Positions 53,268 through 62,151 of a DNA stretch of 64,000 bases are shown here, piece by piece. Numbering within the stretch: the first letter of the stretch is position 1; the number at the start of each line of letters is the position of its first letter. The position numbers and the translations under genes were made by a program. Below the pieces are notes generated by a model. That model did not search any database, was not told the origin of the DNA, and saw nothing but the letters and a program-made list of their open reading frames with translations. Origin of the DNA: Luteolibacter flavescens (GTDB lineage: Bacteria; Verrucomicrobiota; Verrucomicrobiia; Verrucomicrobiales; Akkermansiaceae); NCBI RefSeq assembly GCF_025950085.1, contig NZ_JAPDDS010000001.1, positions 62,001 to 126,000 of the forward strand. The letters run 5' to 3'.

Positions 53268-54827
53268 TCAGAACTGGAAGTAGATGAATTCGCTGACCTT
53301 GTCGAATTGCAGGCCGGTCGCAATCGCCATCAGCAGCGTGGCCGCGGCGAAGGCCTTGCTCGGACGCCACTGCCACCAGCGGCGCGTGCCACCGGCAGGA
53401 TAGGGTGCCCCGGCGACGCGCAGGGCGGGGCGGTAGCGGGCGAAAATCTCCTGGGTGTTTGGCAGCAGCCACACGCCGATGAGCACCGGGATCAGCTTCA
53501 GCGGCTCGGCGCTGGCGACCACGCGTGCCGCCTTGTCCGGCCATCCGCCGAAGCCGTGCAGGCCGAACATCGAGGCGAGCATGCGCCCGGCGCTTTCGAA
53601 ATCGTGTGCGCGGAAGAAGACCCAGCCGATGAGCACCGCGAGGAAAGTGAGCGCCACGGCGGGCACCTTTGGCATCGCCTTCCACGCCATCTTTTTACGC
53701 GCGCCGATCCACGCGTGATTCACGCAGAGCAGCAGGCCGTGCAGGGCTCCCCACGCCACGAAGGTCCATCCGGCGCCGTGCCAGATGCCGCCGAGCAGCA
53801 TGGTGAGGAAGAGATTCACATACCGGCGCTTCGGCCCCTTCCTGTTCCCGCCGAGCGGTATGTAGAGGTAGTCGCGCAGGAAGCGGGACAGCGTCATGTG
53901 CCAGCGCCGCCAGAACTCGATGATGGAGTCCGCCTTGTAAGGTGAGTGGAAATTCAGCGGGAAGCGGATGCCGAAAAACCGCGCCGCACCGAGCGCCATA
54001 TCCGAGTAGCCGGAGAAGTCGAAATAGAGCTGCAGCGCGTAGGCAATCGCTCCGGCCCAAGCCTCCGCCATGGTCGGATCCCGACCATCCGCTGCCGCCA
54101 GGCCGAAGATCGGCGTGGCGATCTGGGCGAGATTGTCCGCGATGACGACCTTCTTGAAGAGGCCCATCAGGAACATGCCGAGCGCGACGGGGAAGTCACG
54201 ATGCCAGCCGACACGCGCCTTTCGGAACTGCGGCATCATCTCCCGGTGATGGATCAGCGGGCCCGCGATGAGGTGCGGGAAAAAGGTGACGAAGAGCAGG
54301 TAGTCCGTGAAGTGATACTCCTCCGTTTTCCCCCGGTAGGCGTCCACGAGGTAGGCGATCTGCAGGAAGGTGAAGAAGGAGATCGCCAGTGGCAGGACGA
54401 TGTCCGGGACGTTCGTCGGCCAGTCGGTCGCCTTGTTCAGGATGCCGCCGAGGAAGCCGACATACTTGTAGTATCCCAGCAGCAGGAGATTCGCCGTCAC
54501 CCCCGCGGTGAGGATCAGCTTGCCCGCGCGGGGCGGCATGATGCCGCCGCCATCTTCCAAGGGCGGGGCTGAATCGGCCGCCTCCCGCCAGCGGCGCGAC
54601 AAACTACGACCGAGGTAGTAGTTGAAGACGCAGGACCCCAGGATCAGCACCAGATACTTCGGGCTCCACTCGTGCTCTTCGTCCGGATTCCAGACGCCGT
54701 AGTAAACGAGCGAGACCAGCACCAGCCAGCCGAGCACCACCCGGAAGGGCGCGCGCTTCATCGCATGCCAACCGATCAGCGCGATCGGCAGGAAGACGAG
54801 CAGGAAGATGTAGGAATTGAAGAGCAC
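53268..54827 (-). CDS. MBOAT-family membrane O-acyltransferase (AlgI-like)
   Basis: A 519-residue integral membrane protein with about 10-12 helices, starting MLFNSYIFLLVFLPIALIGW. The MBOAT core includes GYSDMALGAARFFGIRFPLN, FWRRWHMTLSRFLRDYLYIP, and the catalytic His region GGIWHGAGWTFVAWGALHG. AlgI-like proteins pass acetyl groups to periplasmic partners that acetylate surface glycans. Flanked by SGNH-type genes on both sides, which gives the usual transfer set. Confidence 0.93.
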   Translation of the reverse strand: MLFNSYIFLLVFLPIALIGWHAMKRAPFRVVLGWLVLVSLVYYGVWNPDEEHEWSPKYLVLILGSCVFNYYLGRSLSRRWREAADSAPPLEDGGGIMPPRAGKLILTAGVTANLLLLGYYKYVGFLGGILNKATDWPTNVPDIVLPLAISFFTFLQIAYLVDAYRGKTEEYHFTDYLLFVTFFPHLIAGPLIHHREMMPQFRKARVGWHRDFPVALGMFLMGLFKKVVIADNLAQIATPIFGLAAADGRDPTMAEAWAGAIAYALQLYFDFSGYSDMALGAARFFGIRFPLNFHSPYKADSIIEFWRRWHMTLSRFLRDYLYIPLGGNRKGPKRRYVNLFLTMLLGGIWHGAGWTFVAWGALHGLLLCVNHAWIGARKKMAWKAMPKVPAVALTFLAVLIGWVFFRAHDFESAGRMLASMFGLHGFGGWPDKAARVVASAEPLKLIPVLIGVWLLPNTQEIFARYRPALRVAGAPYPAGGTRRWWQWRPSKAFAAATLLMAIATGLQFDKVSEFIYFQF

Positions 54828-54848
54828 GGGCGGGCTATGCGGTCGGTG

Positions 54849-55706
54849 TCACAGCTCCAGGACTCCCGCCTTCTGCAGTTCCTCCAGCGCCAGCGGCATC
54901 AGTTGCTGGGAGAGATGGGTGCCGTCGTGGAAGAGCTTGATGTCCGCCTTCACCGCCGGGTCGTGATATTTCCCGGCCAGCGCGACCATGGGAATGCCTG
55001 CCTTTTGACAATGCTCGCGCAGCCGCGCGGTGTAGGCGTAGGTGATGTCCCGGCGCAGTTCCCACGATCCGACGAAGGGAAAGGTGGGGCTGGAGAGGTT
55101 CTCGTCCTTCGGGATGATCTGCGGCGGTCCCCAGACGATGGGGCGGAAGCCGCGGGCTGCCAGCGACTGCGGGAGCTGGACGAATTTCGCGGCAGTCTTC
55201 TCCACGACCTCGTCGATGGCCTTCCCGGAGATCACGGCCTTCGCCATGTGGATGCGGCAGTCGATTTCGCCGAAGGACATCAGCACCTTGCTGCCCGGCT
55301 TGATGTCCCTCTTCAGCAGGATCTCGATCTTCTCGCGGGAGCGGGTCGAGGAGCCCGGGTCGCCTGCCTTCCAGGCAGTGGCGGGTCCCACGTGAAAGAC
55401 GCGGAAGCAGGGCAGCAGGTCGAGCCCGCGATTGATCCAGTGGGGCTTCCAGAAGGCGCTGCGGCGGTAGCGGATGAAGCGCAGGCGCTCCGCCCCGGCG
55501 AAGAACATCGTATTGCTGTCGCCCAGGCAGGTCAGCAGCTCCACCGGGCCGCCAAGCTCGCGGCCGAGGTGCTTCTCCAGAAGCGCACGCCGCCGCGCAT
55601 CGTAGGGCGTGGCCGTGGTGCGTGGCTTGCGCGTGAGAAGCGCATCCAGATCGTCGGCGAGTGAAACCACCTCCGACAGCGTGTCTTCCGGCAGCGGGGG
55701 AATCAC
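54849..55706 (-). CDS. SGNH/GDSL hydrolase-like protein
   Basis: A 285-residue protein without an obvious signal peptide. Block I is LLTCLGDSNTMFFAG with the catalytic Ser in GDSNT; VLMSFGEIDCRIHM is the block III region, and FHDGTHLSQQ carries the block V Asp-x-x-His. A GTG at 55706 overlaps the FkbM gene stop as GTGA; a longer frame from 55739 overlaps that gene by 37 bp. It is 21 bp upstream of the MBOAT gene. Likely an acyl-transfer or esterase partner; cytoplasmic location is odd for that role. Confidence 0.8.
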   Translation of the reverse strand: MIPPLPEDTLSEVVSLADDLDALLTRKPRTTATPYDARRRALLEKHLGRELGGPVELLTCLGDSNTMFFAGAERLRFIRYRRSAFWKPHWINRGLDLLPCFRVFHVGPATAWKAGDPGSSTRSREKIEILLKRDIKPGSKVLMSFGEIDCRIHMAKAVISGKAIDEVVEKTAAKFVQLPQSLAARGFRPIVWGPPQIIPKDENLSSPTFPFVGSWELRRDITYAYTARLREHCQKAGIPMVALAGKYHDPAVKADIKLFHDGTHLSQQLMPLALEELQKAGVLEL

Positions 55707-56644
55707 GAGGCGCTCGGGCTGGAATCGACGATGGACCACTGCGGCGCGATCCAGTTTTCAGGCGACTGCTTGCCCACCAGCACGAGGTCCACGTGCACCC
55801 GGTTCGGGTCGCCATGGAGCTTCGGGATGTCGGCAAAGCCCTCCACCTTCTTCAGTGTCTTCGCCCGGATGCTCGCGACGCGGTAGGTGTGAAAGCGCTG
55901 CTGAAGCCAGCCGAGATACTCCATCGGCGACTGTCCGGCCCAGGTGATGTACTGCGCGTCGAACTCGATGAATCCGACCGACCGGCCGACCGATGCCAGC
56001 GTCTCCACGGATCCCCGCAGCGCCTTGCTCTCGTAGCCCTCGATGTCCATTTTGAAGAGCAGCGTCTTGCCCCGCGCGGATTCCAGCGGCACCACGGAGT
56101 CGATGGTTTTCGCGGGCAGCTTGAATTCCAGCGACTGCGGGCGGTCGTTCATCTCCCGTACCGCGGAAGAACTGCCGCTCCAGTCGGGATTCACGAAAAA
56201 CGGGACATCCTCGGCCGGGGCGTCGGAGACGAGGCAATTCGTGATCGTCATCCGCTCGTGCGCCGGGTGCGCCTCGCGGCTCTTCTCGAGATGGGGAATC
56301 AGGCGTGGGTTTGCCTCGAAGCCGTAGAGCACCGCGTTTTCCTGATAGTCGGTGCCAAACATGCACTCGCCGTAGTTCAGGCCCACGTCCACGATCAGGT
56401 CCGGGTGCAGGTGGGCATTGAAGTCCCGCCAGAAGATGAGGTTGTCCGAGACTTTTCCCCGCAGGGGCTCCTCGATGACCTTTTTCCGGGCACACGGGTC
56501 ATCGGCATCAATGTAGATCCAGTGATCGCTGCCACACAGCTTGGCCCGCTCCGGGCGGAGCGTCCCGTAGCGGAGCAGGGTCAGGGGCTTGAGGTAGGCG
56601 CGTTTGACGGCTTTCTCCAAACGCTTGTAGGGGCTTACTTTCAT
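55703..56644 (-). CDS. FkbM-family methyltransferase
   Basis: A 313-residue SAM-dependent methyltransferase. The SAM motif is LIVDVGLNYGECMFGTDY, followed by YGFEANPRLIPHLEKSREAH, and the FkbM signature LLFKMDIEGYESKALRG with VGFIEFDAQYITW. Such enzymes O-methylate sugars in glycans or lipids. First gene of the five-gene minus-strand cluster. The promoter should lie in the 143 bp between it and the YchF terminator. Confidence 0.88.
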   Translation of the reverse strand: MKVSPYKRLEKAVKRAYLKPLTLLRYGTLRPERAKLCGSDHWIYIDADDPCARKKVIEEPLRGKVSDNLIFWRDFNAHLHPDLIVDVGLNYGECMFGTDYQENAVLYGFEANPRLIPHLEKSREAHPAHERMTITNCLVSDAPAEDVPFFVNPDWSGSSSAVREMNDRPQSLEFKLPAKTIDSVVPLESARGKTLLFKMDIEGYESKALRGSVETLASVGRSVGFIEFDAQYITWAGQSPMEYLGWLQQRFHTYRVASIRAKTLKKVEGFADIPKLHGDPNRVHVDLVLVGKQSPENWIAPQWSIVDSSPSAS

Positions 56645-56787
56645 GCAGCGGCGCGCCCCGGAGCATGAGTGGCGGCGCGGTGGGGGGCAAGCACGGGAAA
56701 GCCGGGAAAAGTGATCATCGCCCGAAGCCGGGAAATCCGCCGTGATTCCGGGCTGGAAATCGAAGTGAAGCGGGGCGGAAAACGAAC

Positions 56788-56817
56788 GGCCCTCGCTCCG
56801 GAATCGGGGCGAGGGCC
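56788..56817 (-). terminator. Rho-independent terminator for ychF
   Basis: GGCCCTCGCTCC and GGGGCGAGGGCC pair over 12 bp with one G-U, loop of 6. On the minus strand it is followed by GTTCGTTTTCC. It is 43 bp beyond the ychF stop codon. Confidence 0.8.
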
Positions 56818-56860
56818 ATGGAAAATCAGCGACTTGCGGCAGCAGGACCGCAAACGCGGG

Positions 56861-57982
56861 TCACTTGCTCACGTTGAAGCGGAACTCGATGACGTCACCG
56901 TCCTTCACGACGTATTCCTTGCCTTCGATGCGAAGCTTGCCCGCTTCCTTCGCGCCGTTCTTCGTGCCCGCTGCGACGAGGTCGTCGTAGTGCACCACTT
57001 CGGCTGCGATGAAGCCGCGCTCGAAGTCCGTGTGGATCACGCCGGCGGCAGCCGGAGCCTTGTCTCCCTCATGGATGGTCCATGCGCGGGTCTCCTGAAC
57101 GCCGGTGGTGAGGTAGGTGCGCAGGCCAAGCAGGTGATACGCCGCGCGGATCAGCGCGGAGACGCCGGAGTCGGCGATGCCCATGTCGGCGAGCAGTTCG
57201 GAGGCTTCCTCGGGAGAGAGGTCCACGAGTTCCTCCTCGATCTTCGCGGAGATCACGACCGCCTCGGCACCGTGCGCCTCGGCGGCGAACTTGCGGACTT
57301 TGGCCACCATTTCGTGCGAATCCGGATCGGCCTGTGCGGCAGCGAGTTCGTCCTCGGCCACGTTGCAGGCGAAGATGGTCTTCTTGTCGGAAAGCAGGAA
57401 GAAATCCTTCATCAGCTCGCGCTCGGCGTCGCTGAGTTGGAGAGTCAGGGCTGGCTTCCCGTCGTTGAGGTGCGGGAGCATCTTGTCGATCAGTTCGACT
57501 TCGGCCTTCGACTCCTTGTCGCCGCTCTTCGCCTTCTTCTCGCGGGAGACGCGGCGCTTTTCCATGGCGGCGATGTCCGCGAGGATGAGCTCGGCATTGA
57601 TGATCTCGATATCGCGGATCGGGTCCACGGTGCCGAGTTCGTGAATGATGTCGTCATTCTCGAAGCAGCGGACCACCTGCACGATGGCATCGGTCTCGCG
57701 GATATTGGCCAGGAACTGGTTGCCGAGGCCTGCACCTTCCGACGCGCCCTTCACGAGACCGGCGATGTCCACGAACTCGATGGCCGTCGGCACGAGCTTC
57801 TGGGAGCCGGAGATCTTCGAAAGCACGGCGAGCCGGGGATCGGGCACCACCACGATGCCGACGTTCGGGTCGATCGTGCAGAACGGGTAGTTCGCCGCCT
57901 CCGCCTTGCGGGAGCGGGTGACGGCATTGAAGAGGGTGGATTTTCCGACGTTCGGGAGTCCAACGATTCCGGCTTTGAGCAT
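56861..57982 (-). CDS. ychF: Redox-regulated ATPase YchF (Obg-related)
   Basis: A 373-residue P-loop protein that prefers ATP to GTP and is linked to translation and oxidative stress. The start [20 protein letters not shown] carries the P-loop, [18 protein letters not shown] the switch, and [20 protein letters not shown] the DxxG site. [10 protein letters not shown] replaces the usual NKxD, which explains the ATP preference. A coiled-coil insertion ([16 protein letters not shown]) and a C-terminal TGS domain ending [15 protein letters not shown] complete it. ATG 57982 is the family start. Confidence 0.96.
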   Translation of the reverse strand: MLKAGIVGLPNVGKSTLFNAVTRSRKAEAANYPFCTIDPNVGIVVVPDPRLAVLSKISGSQKLVPTAIEFVDIAGLVKGASEGAGLGNQFLANIRETDAIVQVVRCFENDDIIHELGTVDPIRDIEIINAELILADIAAMEKRRVSREKKAKSGDKESKAEVELIDKMLPHLNDGKPALTLQLSDAERELMKDFFLLSDKKTIFACNVAEDELAAAQADPDSHEMVAKVRKFAAEAHGAEAVVISAKIEEELVDLSPEEASELLADMGIADSGVSALIRAAYHLLGLRTYLTTGVQETRAWTIHEGDKAPAAAGVIHTDFERGFIAAEVVHYDDLVAAGTKNGAKEAGKLRIEGKEYVVKDGDVIEFRFNVSK

Positions 57983-58050
57983 GGCGGCGCGAGGGGTAGG
58001 GCATGCCCGGCGGCTTGCCAACGTCCGAATGCGCCGCGCTGAAAATGAAA

Positions 58051-58076
58051 AGCCCGGCGGGACATCCTGCCGGGCT
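58051..58076 (-). terminator. Rho-independent terminator for the 113-aa lipoprotein gene
   Basis: AGCCCGGC(G) and (T)GCCGGGCT form a GC-rich stem with a short loop, 20 bp beyond the small lipoprotein stop. On the minus strand it is followed by TTTTCATTTTC. Confidence 0.8.
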
Positions 58077-58095
58077 CGTGAATTCGTGGCGGAAG

Positions 58096-58437
58096 TCAGT
58101 CCGCAGGAGGAGGCGGGAGCAATTCCCCGTCCATGCCACCTGCATCCACCGGCAGCATCGGCTCCTGGAAATCGACCGGGCCGCTGAACATGCTCCAGAA
58201 ACGATTCCGGCGCGTGCGCTCGAAGGCGAGGGCCTGCTGCTCGCCGGACTGGACTTCCTTCAAGTCCTTCTCTCGGACTTCCACCACCGGGATCCGGGAC
58301 GGCATCAGCTTTGCGAAGGAATCCTTGGTCGCGTCGCCGACCTTGGCGAATCCGCCTGCGGTGGCGGTTTTGAGCTGGCCCATTTGAGCGCAGGAGGCGA
58401 GCGAGACAGCGGCAATGGCGCAGAAGACAGGCTTCAT
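58096..58437 (-). CDS. Small lipoprotein, uncharacterised
   Basis: A 113-residue lipoprotein (lipobox SLASC, Cys16). The mature part is hydrophilic: MGQLKTATAGGFAKVGDATK, VVEVREKDLKEVQSGEQQAL and a Pro-rich end (GELLPPPPAD). I recognise no family. It has its own terminator. Upstream 173 bp separate it from the phosphodiester glycosidase gene. Confidence 0.75.
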   Translation of the reverse strand: MKPVFCAIAAVSLASCAQMGQLKTATAGGFAKVGDATKDSFAKLMPSRIPVVEVREKDLKEVQSGEQQALAFERTRRNRFWSMFSGPVDFQEPMLPVDAGGMDGELLPPPPAD

Positions 58438-58610
58438 AACACTTCGGGGGAGGACAGCCTTGGTAGGCGGCAGACGACTAGCACTCCTTGGCGGGTCTGT
58501 CCAAAGGGAATCCTGACACCCCGGAAAGCCTCTGATTCCAACGGCTCACGACGACGGGGCCGCCGAGAAGCGAAATTTCGCATAGCTGAATCAATTTCCG
58601 CACCCTGTCG

Positions 58611-59468
58611 TCAGCGGGGGACGAGCACGAGGAAGTTCCGCACCGGCTTGTTCCAAAAGGGTCGCTCGGAAACCGGGCCGCCGGAGACTGTGGACGAGAC
58701 CCAGAGATCGGACGAGCGACCGCCATCGAGATTGAGGACGGTGCGGGCCTTCACGCCCCGGATTTCCGCCCCGGCGAGGGCATGCCCCAGTCCGGCCAGC
58801 GAACATCCGCCGGTGCGGGCGATGAACCAGCCGCTGCCGCCGTCCCACCCGAGAACGGTGCGTGCGGTGGAGCTATCCGGGCTGAGGCCGGAGACGACGC
58901 GTCCGTTTTCGACGAGGAAGGGACCGCTTTGCAGGACCTCCGGGGAGCTGGTCGCTTGTCCGCGCCGGAGCAGGGCGGGGGAGGTGCCGCCGATGAATAG
59001 CCCAGCCCCGAGCGACGAGGCGCGATTGAGCGGGCTGATCTTTTTGCCGCCGGTGACGACCAGTCCGAGCGGCTTGCCCTCCGGCGTGAAAAATCCGGCA
59101 TTCACTGCAGCCACGCCGCCGAGACTCCGTGCCGCCGATGCAGCGTCCGGCCATTGCGAGCCCGGGCCACCCGCTTGATCGGCGATGGCTAGCCGGTGCG
59201 TACGGCTGTCAAAGACCACCGCTGTCACGCTGATGCCATTCAGCGTCGTGCGGATCACCTGTGGCGCGCTGGCCGGGTGGGCTGGTGCCTCCGCAACAGG
59301 CGCCGGAGCGGGTGCAGCCGACGGGGCTGCGACTTCCGGTTTTGCCGGGGCATTCGACTGCACTTCCACCGCCGCCCGGGGCATCTCCACGGGAGCCTGC
59401 GGGGCGCAGGATGCTACGAGCAGGGCGGTCAGCAGACAGGAGGGTCGGAACACGTTCCGAACCAACAC
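58611..59468 (-). CDS. Phosphodiester glycosidase family lipoprotein (DUF2233)
   Basis: A 285-residue lipoprotein (lipobox VASC, after LLTALL). After an Ala/Pro linker, the NAGPA-like domain runs ISVTAVVFDSRTHRLAIADQ, VAAVNAGFFTPEGKPLGLVV, NRASSLGAGLFIGGTSPAL and the C-terminal VLNLDGGRSSDLWVSS. The enzyme family removes a sugar from a phosphodiester (as in NAGPA). GTG 59468 is chosen because upstream sequence overlaps the next gene's region; GTG 59453 is an alternative. It follows the ArsR fusion gene by 16 bp and may share its transcript. Confidence 0.85.
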   Translation of the reverse strand: MLVRNVFRPSCLLTALLVASCAPQAPVEMPRAAVEVQSNAPAKPEVAAPSAAPAPAPVAEAPAHPASAPQVIRTTLNGISVTAVVFDSRTHRLAIADQAGGPGSQWPDAASAARSLGGVAAVNAGFFTPEGKPLGLVVTGGKKISPLNRASSLGAGLFIGGTSPALLRRGQATSSPEVLQSGPFLVENGRVVSGLSPDSSTARTVLGWDGGSGWFIARTGGCSLAGLGHALAGAEIRGVKARTVLNLDGGRSSDLWVSSTVSGGPVSERPFWNKPVRNFLVLVPR

Positions 59469-59484
59469 CCGATCCCGCCTGCCG

Positions 59485-60405
59485 TCACGCGGGCTTTTTC
59501 GCCACTGCCAGCAGCGTCTGGAAGTGCGGAGGCTCCGGCTCGCGATCCACCACGGCGGTTTCGATGTCCACGAAGCCCGCCTTTTCCAGCATCGCCGCCA
59601 GCTCACCCTCGCTGAAGCCGAGCCACACGTCGGCATACAATTCGCGTGCTTGCTCGAAGGTGTGCTGGAGCAAATCCAGCACGACCAGCCGCCCGCCCGG
59701 TTTCACGATGCGGAATGCCTGCAGGAGCGCCTTTTCCGGCGTTCCCGCGTGATGCAGTGCCTGGCTGAGGAAGGCGAGATCCACCGAGGCGTCTTCGAGG
59801 GGGGGCTCCTCGATGTCGCCGAGCCGGTATTCCAGATTCGCCAGCTCATGACGGCGGGCGAGTTCGCTGCCGAATTCCACCATCTTCGGCGATAGGTCCA
59901 CGGCGATCACTCGCTCGGCCTGACGCGCGAGCATCTGGGCGAGCGTTCCTTCGCCCGCGCCGAGGTCAGCGACCACGCCTTGGTTCGTCACTTTCAGCAG
60001 GGCCTCCGCCAGTCCTTTCCAAGAGCGGCCAGGCACGTAGTCGCGGCCGAAGCGCCCGGCGAGTTCGTCGAAATACGCGCGGGTCTTGTCCCGGCGCTTC
60101 CGTTGCAGGTGGCGCAGGGCGGCGAGATCCTTCTCCACCTCCGGCACTTCCTTGGCCGCCTCCTTGGCCAGCTTCAGCAGGTCCGGGCCCATTTCAGAGC
60201 GGTAGAAATTGTGCTTCCCGCTGCGCTCGTCGGTCACCAGCGCCCCCGCCTTGAGCTGGGAGAGCTGGGTCGAGATCCGGCTCTGGCCCATGCCGAGCAG
60301 CTCCTGGAGATCCGCCACGCTCAGCGCTTCCGCATCCAGCAGCAGCAGGATGCGCAGCCGGGTCGGGTCGGTGAGGAGCTTCAGGGATTTCAGCATTGAC
60401 GCCAT
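59485..60405 (-). CDS. ArsR-type HTH fused to SAM-binding methyltransferase domain (SahR-like regulator)
   Basis: A 306-residue fusion. Residues about 1-100 are an ArsR winged helix ([40 protein letters not shown]). No metal-binding Cys cluster is seen. Residues about 115-306 form a class I methyltransferase: [20 protein letters not shown] is motif [14 protein letters not shown] motif II, and [13 protein letters not shown] the substrate region. This architecture is that of SahR, known in Proteobacteria to sense S-adenosylhomocysteine and control SAM-cycle genes. It is divergent from metK (56-bp gap), with ahcY beyond, so local control of SAM recycling is likely. Start ATG 60405 or 60396. Confidence 0.85.
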   Translation of the reverse strand: MASMLKSLKLLTDPTRLRILLLLDAEALSVADLQELLGMGQSRISTQLSQLKAGALVTDERSGKHNFYRSEMGPDLLKLAKEAAKEVPEVEKDLAALRHLQRKRRDKTRAYFDELAGRFGRDYVPGRSWKGLAEALLKVTNQGVVADLGAGEGTLAQMLARQAERVIAVDLSPKMVEFGSELARRHELANLEYRLGDIEEPPLEDASVDLAFLSQALHHAGTPEKALLQAFRIVKPGGRLVVLDLLQHTFEQARELYADVWLGFSEGELAAMLEKAGFVDIETAVVDREPEPPHFQTLLAVAKKPA

Positions 60406-60419
60406 GGACGGACGGATAC

Positions 60420-60443
60420 ATCAACCCATCGCGATTTGACGAT
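60420..60443. promoter_or_regulatory. Candidate operator between ArsR-MT gene and metK
   Basis: ATCGCGAT (60428-60435) is a perfect 8-bp palindrome at the centre of a weaker 24-bp one (outer ATC...GAT and one C/G pair). It is in the 56-bp divergent intergenic region. ArsR-type regulators bind such imperfect palindromes. The symmetry is modest, so this is only a candidate. Confidence 0.3.
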
Positions 60444-60461
60444 ACGAAAATCATCCGCCTC

Positions 60462-61631
60462 ATGAGTACCTACATTTTCTCTTCCGAGTCCGTCGGCGAA
60501 GGCCATCCGGACAAAGTGGCTGACACCATCTCCGACGCGATCCTCGACGCCCTCCTGGCCAAGGACCCGAAGAGCCGTGTCGCCTGCGAGACCTTCGTGA
60601 AGTCGAATATCGTCGTCGTCGGTGGCGAGATCACCTCCAGCGCCAAGATCGACTACGAAAAGGTCATCCGCGACGCCGTCCGCGGCATCGGCTACACCAA
60701 CAGCGACGACATCTTCCACGCCGACACGCTGTTCATTAACAACTACCTCACCGGCCAGTCTCCCGACATCGCCCAGGGCGTGGACGCGAAGAAGGCCAAG
60801 GGCAAGAAGACCGCCGAGCAGGGCGCGGGCGACCAAGGCATCATGTTCGGCTACGCTTGCGACGAGACTCCCGAGCTCATGCCCGCCCCGGTGATGTATG
60901 CGCACCGCCTCGGCCGCGAGCTGACGAAGATCCGCAAAAGCGGCAAGGTGAAGTGGCTCCGCCCGGACGCGAAGTCGCAGGTCTCCGTGGAATACGTGGA
61001 CGGCAAGCCGACCCGCATCGTCAATGTCGTCATCTCCACCCAGCACGCCGCCGGCGTGGAGCACGCTGTCATCGAGAAGTTCTGCATCGAGCAGGTCATC
61101 AAGAAGGTGCTGCCGAAGAACATGCTCACCAAGGACACCGAGTATCTCATCAATCCGACCGGCAACTTCGTGATCGGTGGCCCGCAGGGCGACTCCGGCC
61201 TCACCGGCCGCAAGATCATCGTGGACACCTACGGTGGCATGGGCCGCCACGGTGGTGGTGCCTTCTCCGGCAAGGACCCGTCGAAGGTGGACCGCTCCGC
61301 AGCCTACATGGGCCGCTGGGTTGCCAAGAACGTCGTCGCCGCCGGCCTCGCGAAGAAGGTGGAGATCCAGTTCGCCTACGCCATCGGCCACCCGCTTCCC
61401 GTCAGCGTCCACGTCGACACCTTCGGCACCGGCACCAAGCCCGACGCCGACATCCTCGCCGCCGTCCTGAAGGTCTTCTCCTTCAAGCCCGCCGACATCA
61501 TCAAGCAGCTCAACCTGCTCCGCCCGATCTACGGCAAGTCCACGAACTACGGTCACTTCGGCAAGGATGACTCCGACCTGACCTGGGAACGCACCGACAA
61601 GGTCGCGGCTCTCAAGAAGGCGATTCGCTAA
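60462..61631 (+). CDS. metK: S-adenosylmethionine synthetase
   Basis: A 389-residue enzyme that makes SAM from methionine and ATP. Core motifs: [20 protein letters not shown] (ATP and metal site), [16 protein letters not shown] (flexible loop side), [20 protein letters not shown] and [16 protein letters not shown]. The end [16 protein letters not shown] is as in MetK. It is divergent from the regulator and followed after 520 bp by ahcY, with the four-helix-bundle insertion between. Confidence 0.97.
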   Translation: MSTYIFSSESVGEGHPDKVADTISDAILDALLAKDPKSRVACETFVKSNIVVVGGEITSSAKIDYEKVIRDAVRGIGYTNSDDIFHADTLFINNYLTGQSPDIAQGVDAKKAKGKKTAEQGAGDQGIMFGYACDETPELMPAPVMYAHRLGRELTKIRKSGKVKWLRPDAKSQVSVEYVDGKPTRIVNVVISTQHAAGVEHAVIEKFCIEQVIKKVLPKNMLTKDTEYLINPTGNFVIGGPQGDSGLTGRKIIVDTYGGMGRHGGGAFSGKDPSKVDRSAAYMGRWVAKNVVAAGLAKKVEIQFAYAIGHPLPVSVHVDTFGTGTKPDADILAAVLKVFSFKPADIIKQLNLLRPIYGKSTNYGHFGKDDSDLTWERTDKVAALKKAIR

Positions 61632-61652
61632 AGACACAAGATCGCAAGACAC

Positions 61653-62100
61653 AAGACGCAAGACTTGAGAAAAATACAATAGATTGCCATGCCGCTGCAT
61701 CACTTCGAAGAACTTGAAGTTTGGAAGCGAAGCTCGCGGCTGGCGGTCTCCGTTTTGGAGCTCATCGAACCTGTGAAGCTCTATGCATTACGGGATCAAA
61801 TGGCCCGGTGCTGTATCTCGGTTCCTTCAAATATAGCCGAGGGTGCAGAGCGTGAAAGCAACCGCGAATTCAGGCGCTTCCTGGCCATCGCAAAAGGTTC
61901 GGCAGGCGAGCTTCGCACACAGCTCTACATCGGGATACGTGCTGGCTGCTTCAGCAATGAAGTAGCCAATCCTCTCATCGAAGAAACCAAACAGATAGCC
62001 TCCATGATCGAAGGCCTCCGGAAAAAGCTCGGAGGTGGAGGTTTCGTCAATCTCCTATTCGGCTGGCTATTTTAGCTTCTGATCTTGGGTCTTGCGTCTT
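61653..62100. repeat. Inverted repeat flanking the four-helix-bundle gene
   Basis: AAGACGCAAGAC (61653-61664) and its exact reverse complement GTCTTGCGTCTT (62089-62100) bracket the gene. Around them are further CAAGAC-type copies: at left CAAGATCGCAAGACACAAG, at right GATCTTGGGTCTTGCG. They could form an RNA stem about 425 bases apart, like the base of an rRNA intervening sequence. Confidence 0.7.
61689..62075 (+). CDS. Four-helix-bundle protein (23S rRNA IVS-type, S23 family)
   Basis: A 128-residue member of the four-helix-bundle family first found in intervening sequences of 23S rRNA. Signature segments: LHHFEELEVWKRSSRLAVSV, LRDQMARCCISVPSNIAEGA, SNREFRRFLAIAKGSAGELR and TKQIASMIEGLRKKLG. 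Function is unknown; nucleic-acid binding has been suggested. It lies between metK and ahcY inside short inverted repeats. Base use is visibly less GC-rich than in its neighbours, so it has probably been inserted. Confidence 0.9.
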   Translation: MPLHHFEELEVWKRSSRLAVSVLELIEPVKLYALRDQMARCCISVPSNIAEGAERESNREFRRFLAIAKGSAGELRTQLYIGIRAGCFSNEVANPLIEETKQIASMIEGLRKKLGGGGFVNLLFGWLF

Positions 62101-62151
62101 CAAGTCTTCCGTCTCTCTCCGATCTAAATTCAAACTCCACCACAGAAAATC

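Noticed and set aside
60436..60461. TTGACG as a -35 box for metK
   Set aside because: A matching -10 would fall on the start codon, so it cannot serve the annotated ATG.
61630..61670. Repeated CAAGAC copies as a possible CRISPR array
   Set aside because: Copies are short, irregular and without spacers of constant length; better read as flanks of the four-helix-bundle element.
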